Notes: a model not told the origin generated them from the letters alone. A stretch of 37,487 nt of DNA from an uncultured Synergistales bacterium (GCA_905233525.1 CAJOEW010000004.1:1-37487); one strand, 5' to 3'. Positions 25,472-34,497 are shown, counted from the first letter of the stretch. Translations and numbers: made by a program.

Positions 25472-25852
25472 TTATTTTCTGGTCTTCGTATCGTGATATT
25501 TAACATCAATGATAACGTCTTCATCTCTGTTTAAATTTTTGTTAACCGGAAAATCTACGCTGCGGCCTGTAAAATATTTATATCCAAAACGTCCGGCCAT
25601 GCCAAATAATGCTGTTAATATTCCCCATGATAAAAGCCTGAACAAAAATATCGGAAGCACGAACAACGCAAAATATACTATACTGACAACTAAACCGGCT
25701 GCAGTTATGAACATCGGCGAAAATACAAGTAATAATATTATTCTCTCGTGTGTATCAGCCTCGCGCCAAACTGACATAACGTAATCCAATCCGCCCAAAT
25801 AAAACGACGGCTTTATAAAATTCATGAGGTAATCCATAATATTTTTCAGCAT
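25472..25852 (-). CDS. Small membrane protein of unknown function
   Basis: The 126 residues have an amphipathic N-terminus (MLKNIMDYLMNFIKPSFYLGG), two membrane segments at about 37-62 and 66-88, and a charged tail (NKNLNRDEDVIIDVKYHDTKTRK). SD AAAGGAG precedes the ATG. It is convergent with trx and divergent from the transporter gene. I do not recognise the family. Confidence 0.7.
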   Translation of the reverse strand: MLKNIMDYLMNFIKPSFYLGGLDYVMSVWREADTHERIILLLVFSPMFITAAGLVVSIVYFALFVLPIFLFRLLSWGILTALFGMAGRFGYKYFTGRSVDFPVNKNLNRDEDVIIDVKYHDTKTRK

Positions 25853-25904
25853 TTAAAAAAACAACTCCTTTAAAAATTTCAATGCGTAATAATATCACTT
25901 TCAT

Positions 25905-25933
25905 TTGCAAGCGTGATTTTTTGTAATTATACT
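25905..25933 (+). promoter_or_regulatory. Promoter of the LplT-like transporter gene
   Basis: TTGCAA (25905-25910), exactly 17 bases, then TATACT (25928-25933), about 35 bases before the start. Confidence 0.75.
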
Positions 25934-25967
25934 AACGCACTTGAATTTAATTTTTTTAGGAGTGTAA

Positions 25968-27248
25968 TTGATTTTGAATCAGTTTAAATTATTTTTCACG
26001 CGCCGCTTTATGCCGTTATTCCTGACACAATTTTTAGGAGCGTTCAACGATAATTTTTTTAAGAGCGCCTTAATGATGTTGATCACGTATAGATTAGGCG
26101 AGGCTGCTGGCGTTGACTCTAGAATTCTTGTGAACATTGCCGCAGGGATTTTTATATTACCGTTTTTTGTATTTGCTGCGCCTGCCGGAGATCTTGCTGA
26201 TAAACATGACAGATCAATTTTAATGCGTGCGATCAAATTTGCTGAAATAATCATCATGGCCGGAGCTGCTATAGGATTTTATTTGCATAATATGTGGTTT
26301 TTATTAGCCGTATTATTTTGCATGGGTGCTCAGTCAGCTTTTTTCAGTCCTGCAAAATACAGTATATTGCCGCAGCATTTAAACGAAGATGAATTAATCG
26401 CCGGTAATGGTTTAATTCAAATGGGAACGTATCTAGCAATATTGACCGGTACAATTTCAGGCGGCCTTATGATTTTGAGAGATAACGGTATTTATTTGGT
26501 AGGAGGTCTTGCTGTAACGATCGCTGCTGCCGGTTGGTTATCAAGTTTATTTATTCCGCCGACGAAACCGATCGATCCTGATTGCAAAGTTTCATACACT
26601 CTTGTAAATCGTACGATTGAGATGTTTAAAGATGTCGTGCCGATGAAAAATGTATTTTATCCGATGTTAGCTATATCTTGGTTTTGGCTGGTAGGCTCTG
26701 TATTTTTGGCTCAATTCCCGACGTATGCAAAGACTATTTTAGGAGCTGATGAGAGCGTCGCAACAAGTTTTCTAGCAATATTTTCAATGGGTATAGGCTT
26801 AGGTTCAATGGTATGCAATTATATTTACAAGGGCGAGATCTCTGCGAAATATGTTCCTGCTTCTGCATACGGTATAGCATTAGCAAGCGTGTTGTTATGG
26901 TACGTGAGCGATCGTCCTGCTGTTGATGAAAGCGCGCAAATTATAGGAATGGCTGAATTTTTCACGAATCCCTCAAATTTATCGATACCGGTCAGTTTAT
27001 TTATAATAGCTTTTTGCGGAGGATTATATATAGTTCCGTTATACGCAGTCATGCAAAACAGAGCGCCTGAAGATAAATTATCAGGTGTTATAGCCTGCGC
27101 GAATATCACTGACTCAATTTTCATGGCTGTTGCTGCTGTTGGAGCGAGTATTTTAATTTCAATGGGCGTTACGATTCCGCAGATATTTTTGAGTGTAGCT
27201 TTACCGACGTTAATTGTAGGTTTAGCCGTGAATGTTTTTGCGCGTTAA
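25968..27248 (+). CDS. Major facilitator family, LplT-like lysophospholipid transporter
   Basis: The 426 residues show 12 membrane segments and the LplT/Aas transporter N-terminus (FFTRRFMPLFLTQFLGAFNDNFFKSAL), with PAGDLADKHDRSILMRAIK as the MFS loop 2-3 motif and AFFSPAKYSILPQHLNEDELIAGNGLI. LplT flips lysophosphatidylethanolamine across the inner membrane for re-acylation. The partner acyltransferase (Aas), often fused or adjacent, is not here. Two TTG starts are possible: 25968 (5 bases after AGGAG) and 25974 (11 bases). It overlaps the convergent gene by 4 bases at its stop. Confidence 0.85.
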   Translation: MILNQFKLFFTRRFMPLFLTQFLGAFNDNFFKSALMMLITYRLGEAAGVDSRILVNIAAGIFILPFFVFAAPAGDLADKHDRSILMRAIKFAEIIIMAGAAIGFYLHNMWFLLAVLFCMGAQSAFFSPAKYSILPQHLNEDELIAGNGLIQMGTYLAILTGTISGGLMILRDNGIYLVGGLAVTIAAAGWLSSLFIPPTKPIDPDCKVSYTLVNRTIEMFKDVVPMKNVFYPMLAISWFWLVGSVFLAQFPTYAKTILGADESVATSFLAIFSMGIGLGSMVCNYIYKGEISAKYVPASAYGIALASVLLWYVSDRPAVDESAQIIGMAEFFTNPSNLSIPVSLFIIAFCGGLYIVPLYAVMQNRAPEDKLSGVIACANITDSIFMAVAAVGASILISMGVTIPQIFLSVALPTLIVGLAVNVFAR

Positions 27249-27811
27249 ATTTTATTATTGCTTTCAATTTTTTGAAGCGTCTTTAAAATTCCGTTAAGCT
27301 TATTCATAATTCCGGGCGTGTCCAATTCTTCTTCAGGTTTTGGAGCGTCCGATATTTTTTTAATTTCAGGAAGGATTTTATTTTTCACACTTACATTTAA
27401 TTTATTTAATACGTCTTTAATTTCAGTCAGGATTTTTATTTGATCGTTGAGCTTTGAAATTTCTGCGTTATTATTTTTCATGAGAGCGAGCGATTTATTC
27501 AAAGCCGTTAAAATTCTTTGAAGCTCCAGAGTATTTTCAGATAAGGCTTGAATATTTTTAAATGTAACGCTTTTAACGATATCGGATAATAATTTTTGGC
27601 CTTCTCGGTTTTCTTTGCGTGCGTTAAAGATTTGCGACGATAAATTATCAGTAAGAGCCTTGAAATTTTTTTCTCTGAACTCTATAGAACTCATTAAAGC
27701 CTCGTGAATATCATCAAGAGAATTTTTTATGATCACGAGCGCAAAATATAAACCTGCCATTAACGCCGCGAATATTATTATAATAACAGCTATGATCCAG
27801 AAATTCGACAT
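27245..27811 (-). CDS. Membrane-anchored coiled-coil protein
   Basis: The 188 residues start with one membrane segment (about 4-29: FWIIAVIIIIFAALMAGLYFALVI). The rest is helical and coiled-coil-like with regular Leu/Ile spacing (LQRILTALNKSLALMKNNNAEISKLNDQIKILTEIKDVLNKLN) and ends EELDTPGIMNKLNGILKTLQKIE. Such proteins often scaffold at the membrane, but I assign no family. No SD is near the ATG: a TATAAT lies 6 bases before it, so the mRNA may be leaderless. Confidence 0.7.
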   Translation of the reverse strand: MSNFWIIAVIIIIFAALMAGLYFALVIIKNSLDDIHEALMSSIEFREKNFKALTDNLSSQIFNARKENREGQKLLSDIVKSVTFKNIQALSENTLELQRILTALNKSLALMKNNNAEISKLNDQIKILTEIKDVLNKLNVSVKNKILPEIKKISDAPKPEEELDTPGIMNKLNGILKTLQKIESNNKI

Positions 27812-27833
27812 GACGGCATTATAAAATATTCCT

Positions 27834-28556
27834 ATGCGAATGAAAATAATTATGAACTCGTTTTTAATGGCAATGAGCTTTTTAACGTCTGTACCTGTTG
27901 GAAATAATATAGACTGGAATAAAGATAATCTGCGTTATTTTTGTATCATGCTGCCAATAATCGGAGCTGTTATCGGAATTTTATTAGCGTGTGCAAATTT
28001 TTTAATCACGAATTTTTCAGGACGGTCAAATTTTTTTAACGGCGCTTTGATGACGTTATGCAATTTAATTATTACCGGCGGATTACATTTTGACGGCTTC
28101 ATTGATACTTGCGACGCGTTATTTTCACATAGAGACATGGAAGCCCGTTTAAAAATTATGTCCGATCCAAATATTGGAGCGTTCGGTGCAGCAGGCTGTG
28201 TTATGAATTTGATATTTAAATGCGCGTTGTTCGGTGAGATAAATTTTAATTTCAAGCTTGTTTTAATTCCTGTATTATCGCGTTTAGGAATGGCATTATT
28301 ATTAAATAACTTACCGTTCGCAAAATCAGACGGTCTTGCGAAAATTTTAGGATCGGCGCGCGTTAAGCATGATAATATTTATTTTATTATTCTCGCAATA
28401 ATTTCAGCTTTGATCGATTGCAGATTAACATTTATAAATTTTCTGGTATTTATATTATGGCGGAGGTGCTGCATGAAAAATTTTAACGGTATCACAGGCG
28501 ATCTATTAGGCGCGTATATTGAGCTTGACGAGATAATTTTATTATTATGCATTTGA
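27834..28556 (+). CDS. cobS: Adenosylcobinamide-GDP ribazoletransferase (cobalamin synthase)
   Basis: The 240 residues are polytopic and carry CobS signatures: SFLTSVPVG near the start, YFCIMLPIIGAVIG, and GGLHFDGFIDTCDALFSHRDMEARLKIMSDPNIGAFGA, which includes the conserved acidic residues. It joins adenosylcobinamide-GDP to alpha-ribazole at the membrane. The ATG at 27834 lies 22 bases from the divergent gene; a second ATG at 27852 gives the usual family N-terminus (MNSFLMAMSFLTS). Neither has a clear SD. The stop overlaps the next gene. Confidence 0.93.
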   Translation: MRMKIIMNSFLMAMSFLTSVPVGNNIDWNKDNLRYFCIMLPIIGAVIGILLACANFLITNFSGRSNFFNGALMTLCNLIITGGLHFDGFIDTCDALFSHRDMEARLKIMSDPNIGAFGAAGCVMNLIFKCALFGEINFNFKLVLIPVLSRLGMALLLNNLPFAKSDGLAKILGSARVKHDNIYFIILAIISALIDCRLTFINFLVFILWRRCCMKNFNGITGDLLGAYIELDEIILLLCI

Positions 28557-28918
28557 TAATCGGAGGCCGTTACATGGGTAAACGTGCTTACGCTATGAAG
28601 ACGCACGATAAAATTAAAACGATATGCGATCTTGCAAATGAAGATTTAAAAGAATCCGACATGATCATAAATTTGCATTCAGGCGTAAGAAATTTAATGC
28701 GTCATGATATTGAGCCTGTAAATTATTTTATTGAACATCTTGATATTATCCGCAATAGTGTTTTAATCGGCGATGATATAAACTGCGGAGTAATTCCAAT
28801 TGAAAAATTTGATAGACAATGGCGCGACGCAACAGGAATTTTATATCAGGAGCTGGCTTTAAAATCTGATACAGTTACTTATATTTGGTCAGGTCTGCCG
28901 CTGAAATTGAAAGGTTAA
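28547..28918 (+). CDS. Short CobU-like adenosylcobinamide kinase/guanylyltransferase
   Basis: The 123 residues begin LIIGGRYMGKRAYA, a Walker-A-like loop (GGxxxGK, but Arg where Ser/Thr is usual). The C-terminal half has NCGVIPIEKFDRQWRDATGILYQELALKSDTVTYIWSGLPLKLKG, which matches the CobU block with GIVP and the terminal SGLPLxLK. Typical CobU is about 180 residues; the middle section with the guanylylated His motif is shortened. It overlaps cobS by 10 bases, so coupled translation and a role in the same nucleotide-loop assembly are likely. Confidence 0.75.
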   Translation: MHLIIGGRYMGKRAYAMKTHDKIKTICDLANEDLKESDMIINLHSGVRNLMRHDIEPVNYFIEHLDIIRNSVLIGDDINCGVIPIEKFDRQWRDATGILYQELALKSDTVTYIWSGLPLKLKG

Positions 28919-28930
28919 AATAATTTCGCC

Positions 28931-29701
28931 ATGAAATATATATTTTTTGATATCGATCATACTTTAGTGAGCCATAAAAATAAAAGCCATATTCCGGATC
29001 AAACGCTTTTAGCACTTAAATTATTACGTGAAGCCGGCCATGTTACAGCAATAGCAACAGGACGGGCATATTTTTTGACGCGTTTATTAGCCGATGAATT
29101 AAAAATAAATACGCTCGTATGTGCTGGAGGCGCTGAAATAATTTTAAACGGGCAAAAGATTTTTAAATCATATCTGCCTGCGAATGCCATTGAAAAATTT
29201 AATGAAGCCGCTGAAAAATTCCCTGATATCGTTTTAGCTACTGACGGCGAATATTTTTATACATCAGGAGCTTTTAACGACGCTCGCGAATATTTTAAAT
29301 CACAAGCCGGTTATGAATGTTTCAAGCCTCTTAAAAAAATATCCAGCGCGTTAATTTGTTATATGATTTTGCCGCCTGAACAGGTTGATGATAAACACGG
29401 CATGTTTAAAAATCCTCCAGAGGGTGTGCGTTTGGAACTAATGCACGGATTTGTAGAAGCCCGTAATGAAAACACATCAAAATGGCTTGGAATAAAAACG
29501 CTTATTGAAAAATTACATGCTGATATAAATGACGTTATCACATTCGGCGATGGAGCTAACGATATCGAAATGATCGCGCGTGCAAAAATCGGAGTCGCTG
29601 TCGGAAAATCAAAAGCTGTTCATGAAGTTGCGGATTATATAGCAGATGATATTGATGACGGCGGAATTTTAAAAGCTTGTAAGGATTTAGGCTTGATATA
29701 A
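28931..29701 (+). CDS. Cof-type HAD hydrolase
   Basis: The 256 residues contain HAD motif I (FFDIDHTLV), motif II (AIATGRAYFLTRLLA), a type IIB cap domain (about 85-185), the motif III region (NENTSKWLGIKTLIE) and motif IV (TFGDGANDIEMIARA). Cof family members dephosphorylate sugar phosphates, flavins or PLP in the cytosol; the substrate cannot be set from sequence. It follows the short cobU-like gene by 12 bases, so it may supply the missing phosphatase step of cobalamin synthesis, but CobC is from another fold and this is only a guess. Confidence 0.9.
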   Translation: MKYIFFDIDHTLVSHKNKSHIPDQTLLALKLLREAGHVTAIATGRAYFLTRLLADELKINTLVCAGGAEIILNGQKIFKSYLPANAIEKFNEAAEKFPDIVLATDGEYFYTSGAFNDAREYFKSQAGYECFKPLKKISSALICYMILPPEQVDDKHGMFKNPPEGVRLELMHGFVEARNENTSKWLGIKTLIEKLHADINDVITFGDGANDIEMIARAKIGVAVGKSKAVHEVADYIADDIDDGGILKACKDLGLI

Positions 29702-29728
29702 ATAATTTTAATAACGGAGGTTTTTAAA

Positions 29729-32700
29729 CTGGTTTATAGAATTTACACCGAACATAATGAAAATTTAGAGGCTCAATCGCTTTTAAATGAATTAAAAAAT
29801 ATTTCCGGCTTTGAAAATTTATCGCGCGTTCGTATTTTAAACCGTTATGACGTTCAGGGACTTGAGCTTAATATTTTAGAGAAATGCGAGTATGAAATTT
29901 TTGCTGAACCTTGTACGGATTCGATCTTAAAAAAAATTCCGGACGCTGATTTTATTTTAGCAGTCGAATATTTACCAGGCCAATACGATCAAAGAGCTGA
30001 CGCTGCCGAACAATGCGCTGCGCTGTTATCAGGAATAAGACCGGTTATCAGAACAGCTAAGATATATTTATTTTACGGCTCATGTGAAAATTTCGAAGCT
30101 GTTAAAAAAATTTTGATCAATCCTGTTGAAGCTCGCGAAGCCGCATTACACGAATATGATACTCTGATCGAAGATTATCCGGTGCCGGCAGATGTAGAGA
30201 TTATAAAAAATTTTAACTCAATGAATCACAACGAGCTTGAAAATTTAATCTCAAAATATAATCTCGCAATGAATGTTGATGATTTAATATGCTGTCAAAA
30301 ATTTTTCACGTCTGAAAACCGCGAACCGACTTTAACAGAAATAAAAGTGCTTGATACTTACTGGTCAGATCATTGCAGACACACGACATTTTTAACGAGC
30401 ATTGACGCTGTAGAAATTGAAGACGATAAAATTAAAAGCGCCTATGAAAATTATTTAAGCTTGCGCAAGAAATTAAATTATCCTGATCAAAAGCCTGTAA
30501 ATCTCATGGACATAGCTACGATCGGCGCGAAAATAATAAAACCGTCCGCTCTCGTCAAATCAGAGGAAAATAACGCCTGCACAGTTAAAATAAATATCGC
30601 CGGTGAAGACTGGTTATTATTATTCAAGAATGAGACTCACAATCACCCGACTGAAATTGAGCCGTTCGGAGGTGCAGCAACATGTATAGGCGGAGCTATA
30701 AGAGATCCTTTATCAGGCCGGGCTTATGTTTATCAGGCAATGCGCGTTACGGGAGCTGCTGATCCTTTTACGAAGACGTTAGCAGGAAAATTAAGCCAGC
30801 GTGAAATTATTACGAAAGCTGCTGCCGGTTATAGTTCATACGGAAATCAAATCGGTATACCAACGGGCTTAGTCGAAGAAATTTATCATGAAGGTTACCG
30901 CGCAAAACGTTTGGAAGTTGGAGCCGTAATAGCTTGTGCGCCTGAAAAAAATGTTATTCGCGAAAGACCAAAAGCCGGCGATTGTGTTTTATTATTAGGC
31001 GGGAGGACAGGCCGTGACGGTTGCGGAGGTGCTACAGGTTCTTCAGTGTCGCATAACGAAAATTTTATAACTACCCGCGGTGCAGAAGTCCAAAAAGGTA
31101 ACGCTCCGGAAGAAAGAAAATTACAAAGGCTTTTTAAAAATCCTGACTTCACAAAATTGATCAAGCGCTGTAACGATTTTGGAGCCGGCGGTGTGAGTGT
31201 AGCTGTTGGAGAATTGGCTGACGGTTTAGATATAAATTTAGATGCCGTGCCTTTGAAATATGCAGGACTTGACGGAACAGAAATAGCAGTCAGTGAATCT
31301 CAAGAGCGAATGGCAATAGTAATAGATTCAAATGATATCGAAAAAATAAAAGCTCTCGCCGAAAATGAAGACGTACAAGCCAGTTTAATAGCTCGTGTTG
31401 ATGATTCAGGCCGTATGAAAATGAAATGGCGCGGTAAAGAAATTTTAAACATCACACGCGAATTTATTAACACGAACGGTGCAGAGCGTCATATAAAAAT
31501 TAAATCGCGTTCGAAAAATTATGACCGCGTTCAAAAAAATAACTGGCATGAAATTTTGAGCGATCTTAATATTTGTTCACACCGCGGATTATCTGAACGC
31601 TTTGACAGTACAGTCGGTGGCCAGTCTGTTTTAATGCCGTTCGGAGGAAAATTCCAAAAGACTCCGTCTCAAGTCATGGCTGCGAAAATCGGCAATACAG
31701 ATAAAGCTTCTATAATGTCATTTGGCTATAATCCTTATAAATTTTCGCGTTCGAGTTATGACGGAGCTTATTTAGCAGTTATCGAATCGATATCAAAAAT
31801 AATTTCAGCCGGCGGAAATTTGAGCGAATGCTGGTTAACTTTTCAGGAATATTTTGGCAAACCTTCGGATGATCCTTTACGTTGGGAAGATCCTTTTGAT
31901 TCATTATTAGGAGCTTTGAGTGCGCAGACAGATTTTAATATAGCAGCGATCGGCGGAAAGGATTCTATGAGCGGAAGCTTTTACACTCATGACGGAAAAA
32001 TTTTAGATGTTCCGCCTACGTTAATATCGTTTTGCGTGAGCGTTGCCGATGTTGAAAAAATTATATCGCCTGAATTTAAAAAGCCTGGCTCACGTGTAAT
32101 ATTACTGCGTCCTGAACTTGATAAAAATCTGCCGGATAAAAACAGCCTGTTAAAAATTTTCGCATTCGTTGAAAAGATGATCGCTGATAAAAAAATAATA
32201 TCGGCTTCTGTTCCAACATTCGGCGGAATTGGAGCTATGATTTTTAAAATGTGTTTAGGCAATAATTTCGGCTTTGAATTCAATAAAAATTTTGCTCGTG
32301 AAAAATTATTTGAAGAGATTGACGGCGGATTTATTCTTGAAATTTCTAACGAGCTTGAAAAAATTGATGTGCCGTATATTGAGCTTGGCCAAGTTATAAA
32401 CGAGCCTGAAATAATTTTCGGTGAAGAGCATTTAAAGATAGGCGAGCTTGAAAAAATTTATAATGCTCCGTTTGAAAAAATATTCCCTGTTGAGATTGAC
32501 GCGGGCGAGATTATAAAACTTCCTGCTGTAAAAATTGCGCCTCGAAAAAATAATTATGCCGGTGTAAAAATCACGAAGCCTAAATTTTTAATACCAGTAT
32601 TTGCCGGAACGAATTGCGAATATGAAACAGCGCGCCATGTTAACGAAGCTGGAGGCGAGTCGGAAATTTTTGTAGTACGTAATTTAACGCCTGACGCTAT

Positions 32701-33364
32701 GAAAAGATCTGCTGAAGAATTTGCTGATAAATTAAAAAAATCGCAAGCGTTAATATTACCCGGCGGATTTTCAAACGGTGATGAGCCTGACGGTTCCGGA
32801 AAATTCATAGCTATATTTTTGCGCAGTGCTGTTGTAAGAAGTTCAGTTGAAAATTTATTAGCGCGTTCAGGTTTAATTTGCGGAATATGCAACGGATTTC
32901 AAGCGCTTGTAAAAACGGGATTACTTCCATACGGAAAATTTAGCGAGCCTGTTATAGCACTGACATTTAACAAGATTGGCCGTCATCAGTCAAAGATAGT
33001 TCGCGTGAAAGCAAACACGAATAATTCAGCGTGGTTAAGAAAAATTCATGCCGGAGAAATTTTTTCTACAGCGATATCTCATGGAGAAGGCAGAATTTTT
33101 TGTGAGCGTGAAGTATTAAACGAGTTAGCCGAAAATGATCAAATTGCTGCTCAATATGTGGACATGGCCGGCGATCCGAGTATGAACACTGCATTTAATC
33201 CTAACGGCTCATTAGGTGCTGTAGAATGTTTAATTTCGCCCGACGGTAATATTTTAGGCAGAATGGGACATGTTGAGCGAGCCGGAAATAATTTATACAA
33301 GAACGTTACAGGAAATTACGACATGAAAATTTTTGAATCGGCCTGCGAATATTTTATGAATTAA
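29729..33364 (+). CDS. purL: Phosphoribosylformylglycinamidine synthase, single-chain PurL, probable CTG start
   Basis: The frame is open from a stop at 29699. There is no ATG, GTG or TTG before TTG 30113, yet residues upstream of 30113 are clearly coding (VYRIYTEHNENLEAQSLLNEL; EYLPGQYDQRADAAEQC; IRPVIRTAKIYLFYG), matching the PurS-like N-terminal domain of large PurL. GGAGG (29716-29720) sits 8 bases before a CTG at 29729, giving 1211 residues. Further on are YWSDHCRHTTFLTSI, FKNETHNHPTEIEPFGGAATCIGGAIRDPLSGRAYVYQAMR and a C-terminal glutamine amidotransferase (ILPGGFSNGDEPDGSG; GICNGFQAL with the nucleophile Cys; AISHGEGRIF). It converts FGAR to FGAM in purine synthesis. Confidence 0.95.
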   Translation: MVYRIYTEHNENLEAQSLLNELKNISGFENLSRVRILNRYDVQGLELNILEKCEYEIFAEPCTDSILKKIPDADFILAVEYLPGQYDQRADAAEQCAALLSGIRPVIRTAKIYLFYGSCENFEAVKKILINPVEAREAALHEYDTLIEDYPVPADVEIIKNFNSMNHNELENLISKYNLAMNVDDLICCQKFFTSENREPTLTEIKVLDTYWSDHCRHTTFLTSIDAVEIEDDKIKSAYENYLSLRKKLNYPDQKPVNLMDIATIGAKIIKPSALVKSEENNACTVKINIAGEDWLLLFKNETHNHPTEIEPFGGAATCIGGAIRDPLSGRAYVYQAMRVTGAADPFTKTLAGKLSQREIITKAAAGYSSYGNQIGIPTGLVEEIYHEGYRAKRLEVGAVIACAPEKNVIRERPKAGDCVLLLGGRTGRDGCGGATGSSVSHNENFITTRGAEVQKGNAPEERKLQRLFKNPDFTKLIKRCNDFGAGGVSVAVGELADGLDINLDAVPLKYAGLDGTEIAVSESQERMAIVIDSNDIEKIKALAENEDVQASLIARVDDSGRMKMKWRGKEILNITREFINTNGAERHIKIKSRSKNYDRVQKNNWHEILSDLNICSHRGLSERFDSTVGGQSVLMPFGGKFQKTPSQVMAAKIGNTDKASIMSFGYNPYKFSRSSYDGAYLAVIESISKIISAGGNLSECWLTFQEYFGKPSDDPLRWEDPFDSLLGALSAQTDFNIAAIGGKDSMSGSFYTHDGKILDVPPTLISFCVSVADVEKIISPEFKKPGSRVILLRPELDKNLPDKNSLLKIFAFVEKMIADKKIISASVPTFGGIGAMIFKMCLGNNFGFEFNKNFAREKLFEEIDGGFILEISNELEKIDVPYIELGQVINEPEIIFGEEHLKIGELEKIYNAPFEKIFPVEIDAGEIIKLPAVKIAPRKNNYAGVKITKPKFLIPVFAGTNCEYETARHVNEAGGESEIFVVRNLTPDAMKRSAEEFADKLKKSQALILPGGFSNGDEPDGSGKFIAIFLRSAVVRSSVENLLARSGLICGICNGFQALVKTGLLPYGKFSEPVIALTFNKIGRHQSKIVRVKANTNNSAWLRKIHAGEIFSTAISHGEGRIFCEREVLNELAENDQIAAQYVDMAGDPSMNTAFNPNGSLGAVECLISPDGNILGRMGHVERAGNNLYKNVTGNYDMKIFESACEYFMN

Positions 33365-33411
33365 AAAAAATTTCCCTCCCAAGTGAAAAGCTTAAGGAGG
33401 GATTTATTTTT
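33365..33411. terminator. Bidirectional terminator between purL and the methyltransferase (repeat copy A)
   Basis: TCCCTCC (33373-33379) pairs with GGAGGGA (33396-33402), extended by AAG/CTT inside. T-rich sequence follows on the plus strand, and on the minus strand the stem is followed by AAATTTTTT. About 45 bases here closely match the terminator at 34570-34615. Confidence 0.85.
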
Positions 33412-34327
33412 ATTTGTGCTTAAAAATATGTTTTATAGCTCTGATTGCTGATGATGTTTTTGGAAAAGCGTCCCACATGAAATTTTTCAAAGCTGGTATA
33501 AAACCTTTAGGCTTTCTATTTAATGAATTAGCATACATAATTTTTTGAAAGTCCAGGACGTGATCAAAGAATGTTATATACTCAGGATAATATTTGGCTA
33601 AAATTTTTTTTATGCTGTTCAAATCTTCAGGCCATATTACACACGGCAATTTATGTATTTGGCTTTCAGGTACAGTATCAACAGGCAATGATATCCAGGG
33701 ATTTAATAACGCTTCAAAAACGTTGCCAATATATTTAAAAGTGTCGTCAGTGATTTTGAATGCGCCTATATTAGCAAAATGAGGGATATTACGTCCGTAT
33801 TTGCGTTTGTAGTTAGAATTATCTTCAGTTTCAGGTGCAGGCGATAATTTTTCATCTGATACGGCATGGCTCCATAAATACCGGCAAGCCAAAAAATTAG
33901 CTGCAAAGAAATGCGCTGCAATATCATGAAGTATCACCCATGAATTATTATTCCTTTTCATGAACGGCAGTACACATAAAAAATTTAAGCTTTCCCACGG
34001 GTGAATATGCATTGTATCTATTAAAACGAGATCAATATCTCCACCGATCTCTTCAATAAATTTTGACACATCGCCGCCTCTGTAAATTGTCCATTTATTT
34101 TTTAATTCCGGGAATTTTTCATCGACAAGAAAACCTGATTGCTTATCCGGATATCTATATGCGTTCTCACAATAATCAACTGAGTATAAATGAGCGCCGT
34201 CAATATCTTTTATGGCATTCAAAATTAAAGCCGCACTGCCTCCGCTTGAAACGCCGACCTCAAGAATTTTTTTAGGCTTCAAAAAACGTATTACTCCATT
34301 GAAAAAATAACGCTCGTTCTTGCCCAT
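33410..34327 (-). CDS. Class I SAM-dependent methyltransferase (Methyltransf_24/CmcI-like), 5' end at a frame-shifting repeat
   Basis: From the ATG at 34327 the frame gives 305 residues with the SAM-binding ILEVGVSSGGSAALIL, then LYSVDYCE, YRGGDVSKFIEEIGGDIDLVLIDTMHIHPWESLNFL and WVILHDIAAHF. This is the Methyltransf_24/cephalosporin-hydroxylase-like family common in surface polysaccharide loci. The same frame remains open and plausibly coding upstream (HSFAKIIPENFERERLDEIYSDIEKYSE) to about 34414, where it enters the heptamer repeat, so ATG 34327 (which has no SD) is not the natural start. The SD (AAAGGA) and TTG at 34497 are in a different frame and would connect if the repeat gained one unit or lost two. 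Substrate unknown. Confidence 0.85.
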   Translation of the reverse strand: MGKNERYFFNGVIRFLKPKKILEVGVSSGGSAALILNAIKDIDGAHLYSVDYCENAYRYPDKQSGFLVDEKFPELKNKWTIYRGGDVSKFIEEIGGDIDLVLIDTMHIHPWESLNFLCVLPFMKRNNNSWVILHDIAAHFFAANFLACRYLWSHAVSDEKLSPAPETEDNSNYKRKYGRNIPHFANIGAFKITDDTFKYIGNVFEALLNPWISLPVDTVPESQIHKLPCVIWPEDLNSIKKILAKYYPEYITFFDHVLDFQKIMYANSLNRKPKGFIPALKNFMWDAFPKTSSAIRAIKHIFKHK

Positions 34328-34392
34328 TTCAGAATATTTTTCAATATCGGAGTAAATCTCATCAAGGCGTTCACGTTCGAAATTTTCAGGGA

Positions 34393-34497
34393 TTATTTTT
34401 GCAAAAGAATGGCCGTTGCTCGTTGCTCGTTGCTCGTTGCTCGTTGCTCGTTGCTCGTTGCTCGTTGCTCGTTGCTCAATTGTGATGGATTTTGCAA
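34393..34497 (-). CDS. Start region of the methyltransferase in its current (out-of-frame) repeat phase
   Basis: AAAGGA (complement of 34508-34513) lies 10 bases before TTG 34497. Translation gives MQNPSQL, three copies of SNEQRAT, then AILLQK and a stop at 34393-34395. This stop closes the frame shortly after the repeat. It is best read as the off-phase 5' end of the methyltransferase gene rather than as a separate protein. Confidence 0.5.
   Translation of the reverse strand: MQNPSQLSNEQRATSNEQRATSNEQRATAILLQK
34415..34477 (-). repeat. Heptanucleotide tandem repeat, (GTTGCTC)9, candidate phase-variation tract
   Basis: Nine perfect units (plus strand GTTGCTC; coding strand GAGCAAC) span 63 bases with no mismatch. 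The lack of divergence suggests recent or ongoing slippage. It lies between the SD-served TTG at 34497 and the methyltransferase coding sequence. Each unit shifts the frame by one; three units encode SNEQRAT. Confidence 0.97.

Noticed and set aside
30113-30115. TTG 30113 as the purL start
   Set aside because: It falls inside conserved coding sequence (KKILINPVEARE), has no SD, and would delete the N-terminal PurS-like domain.
34415-34477. GTTGCTC repeat as a CRISPR array or a separate repeat-protein gene
   Set aside because: The units are 7 bases with no spacers, so it is a simple tandem repeat. The 64-codon ORF through it (34393-34587) is low-complexity SNEQRAT and is best explained as the off-phase 5' end of the methyltransferase.
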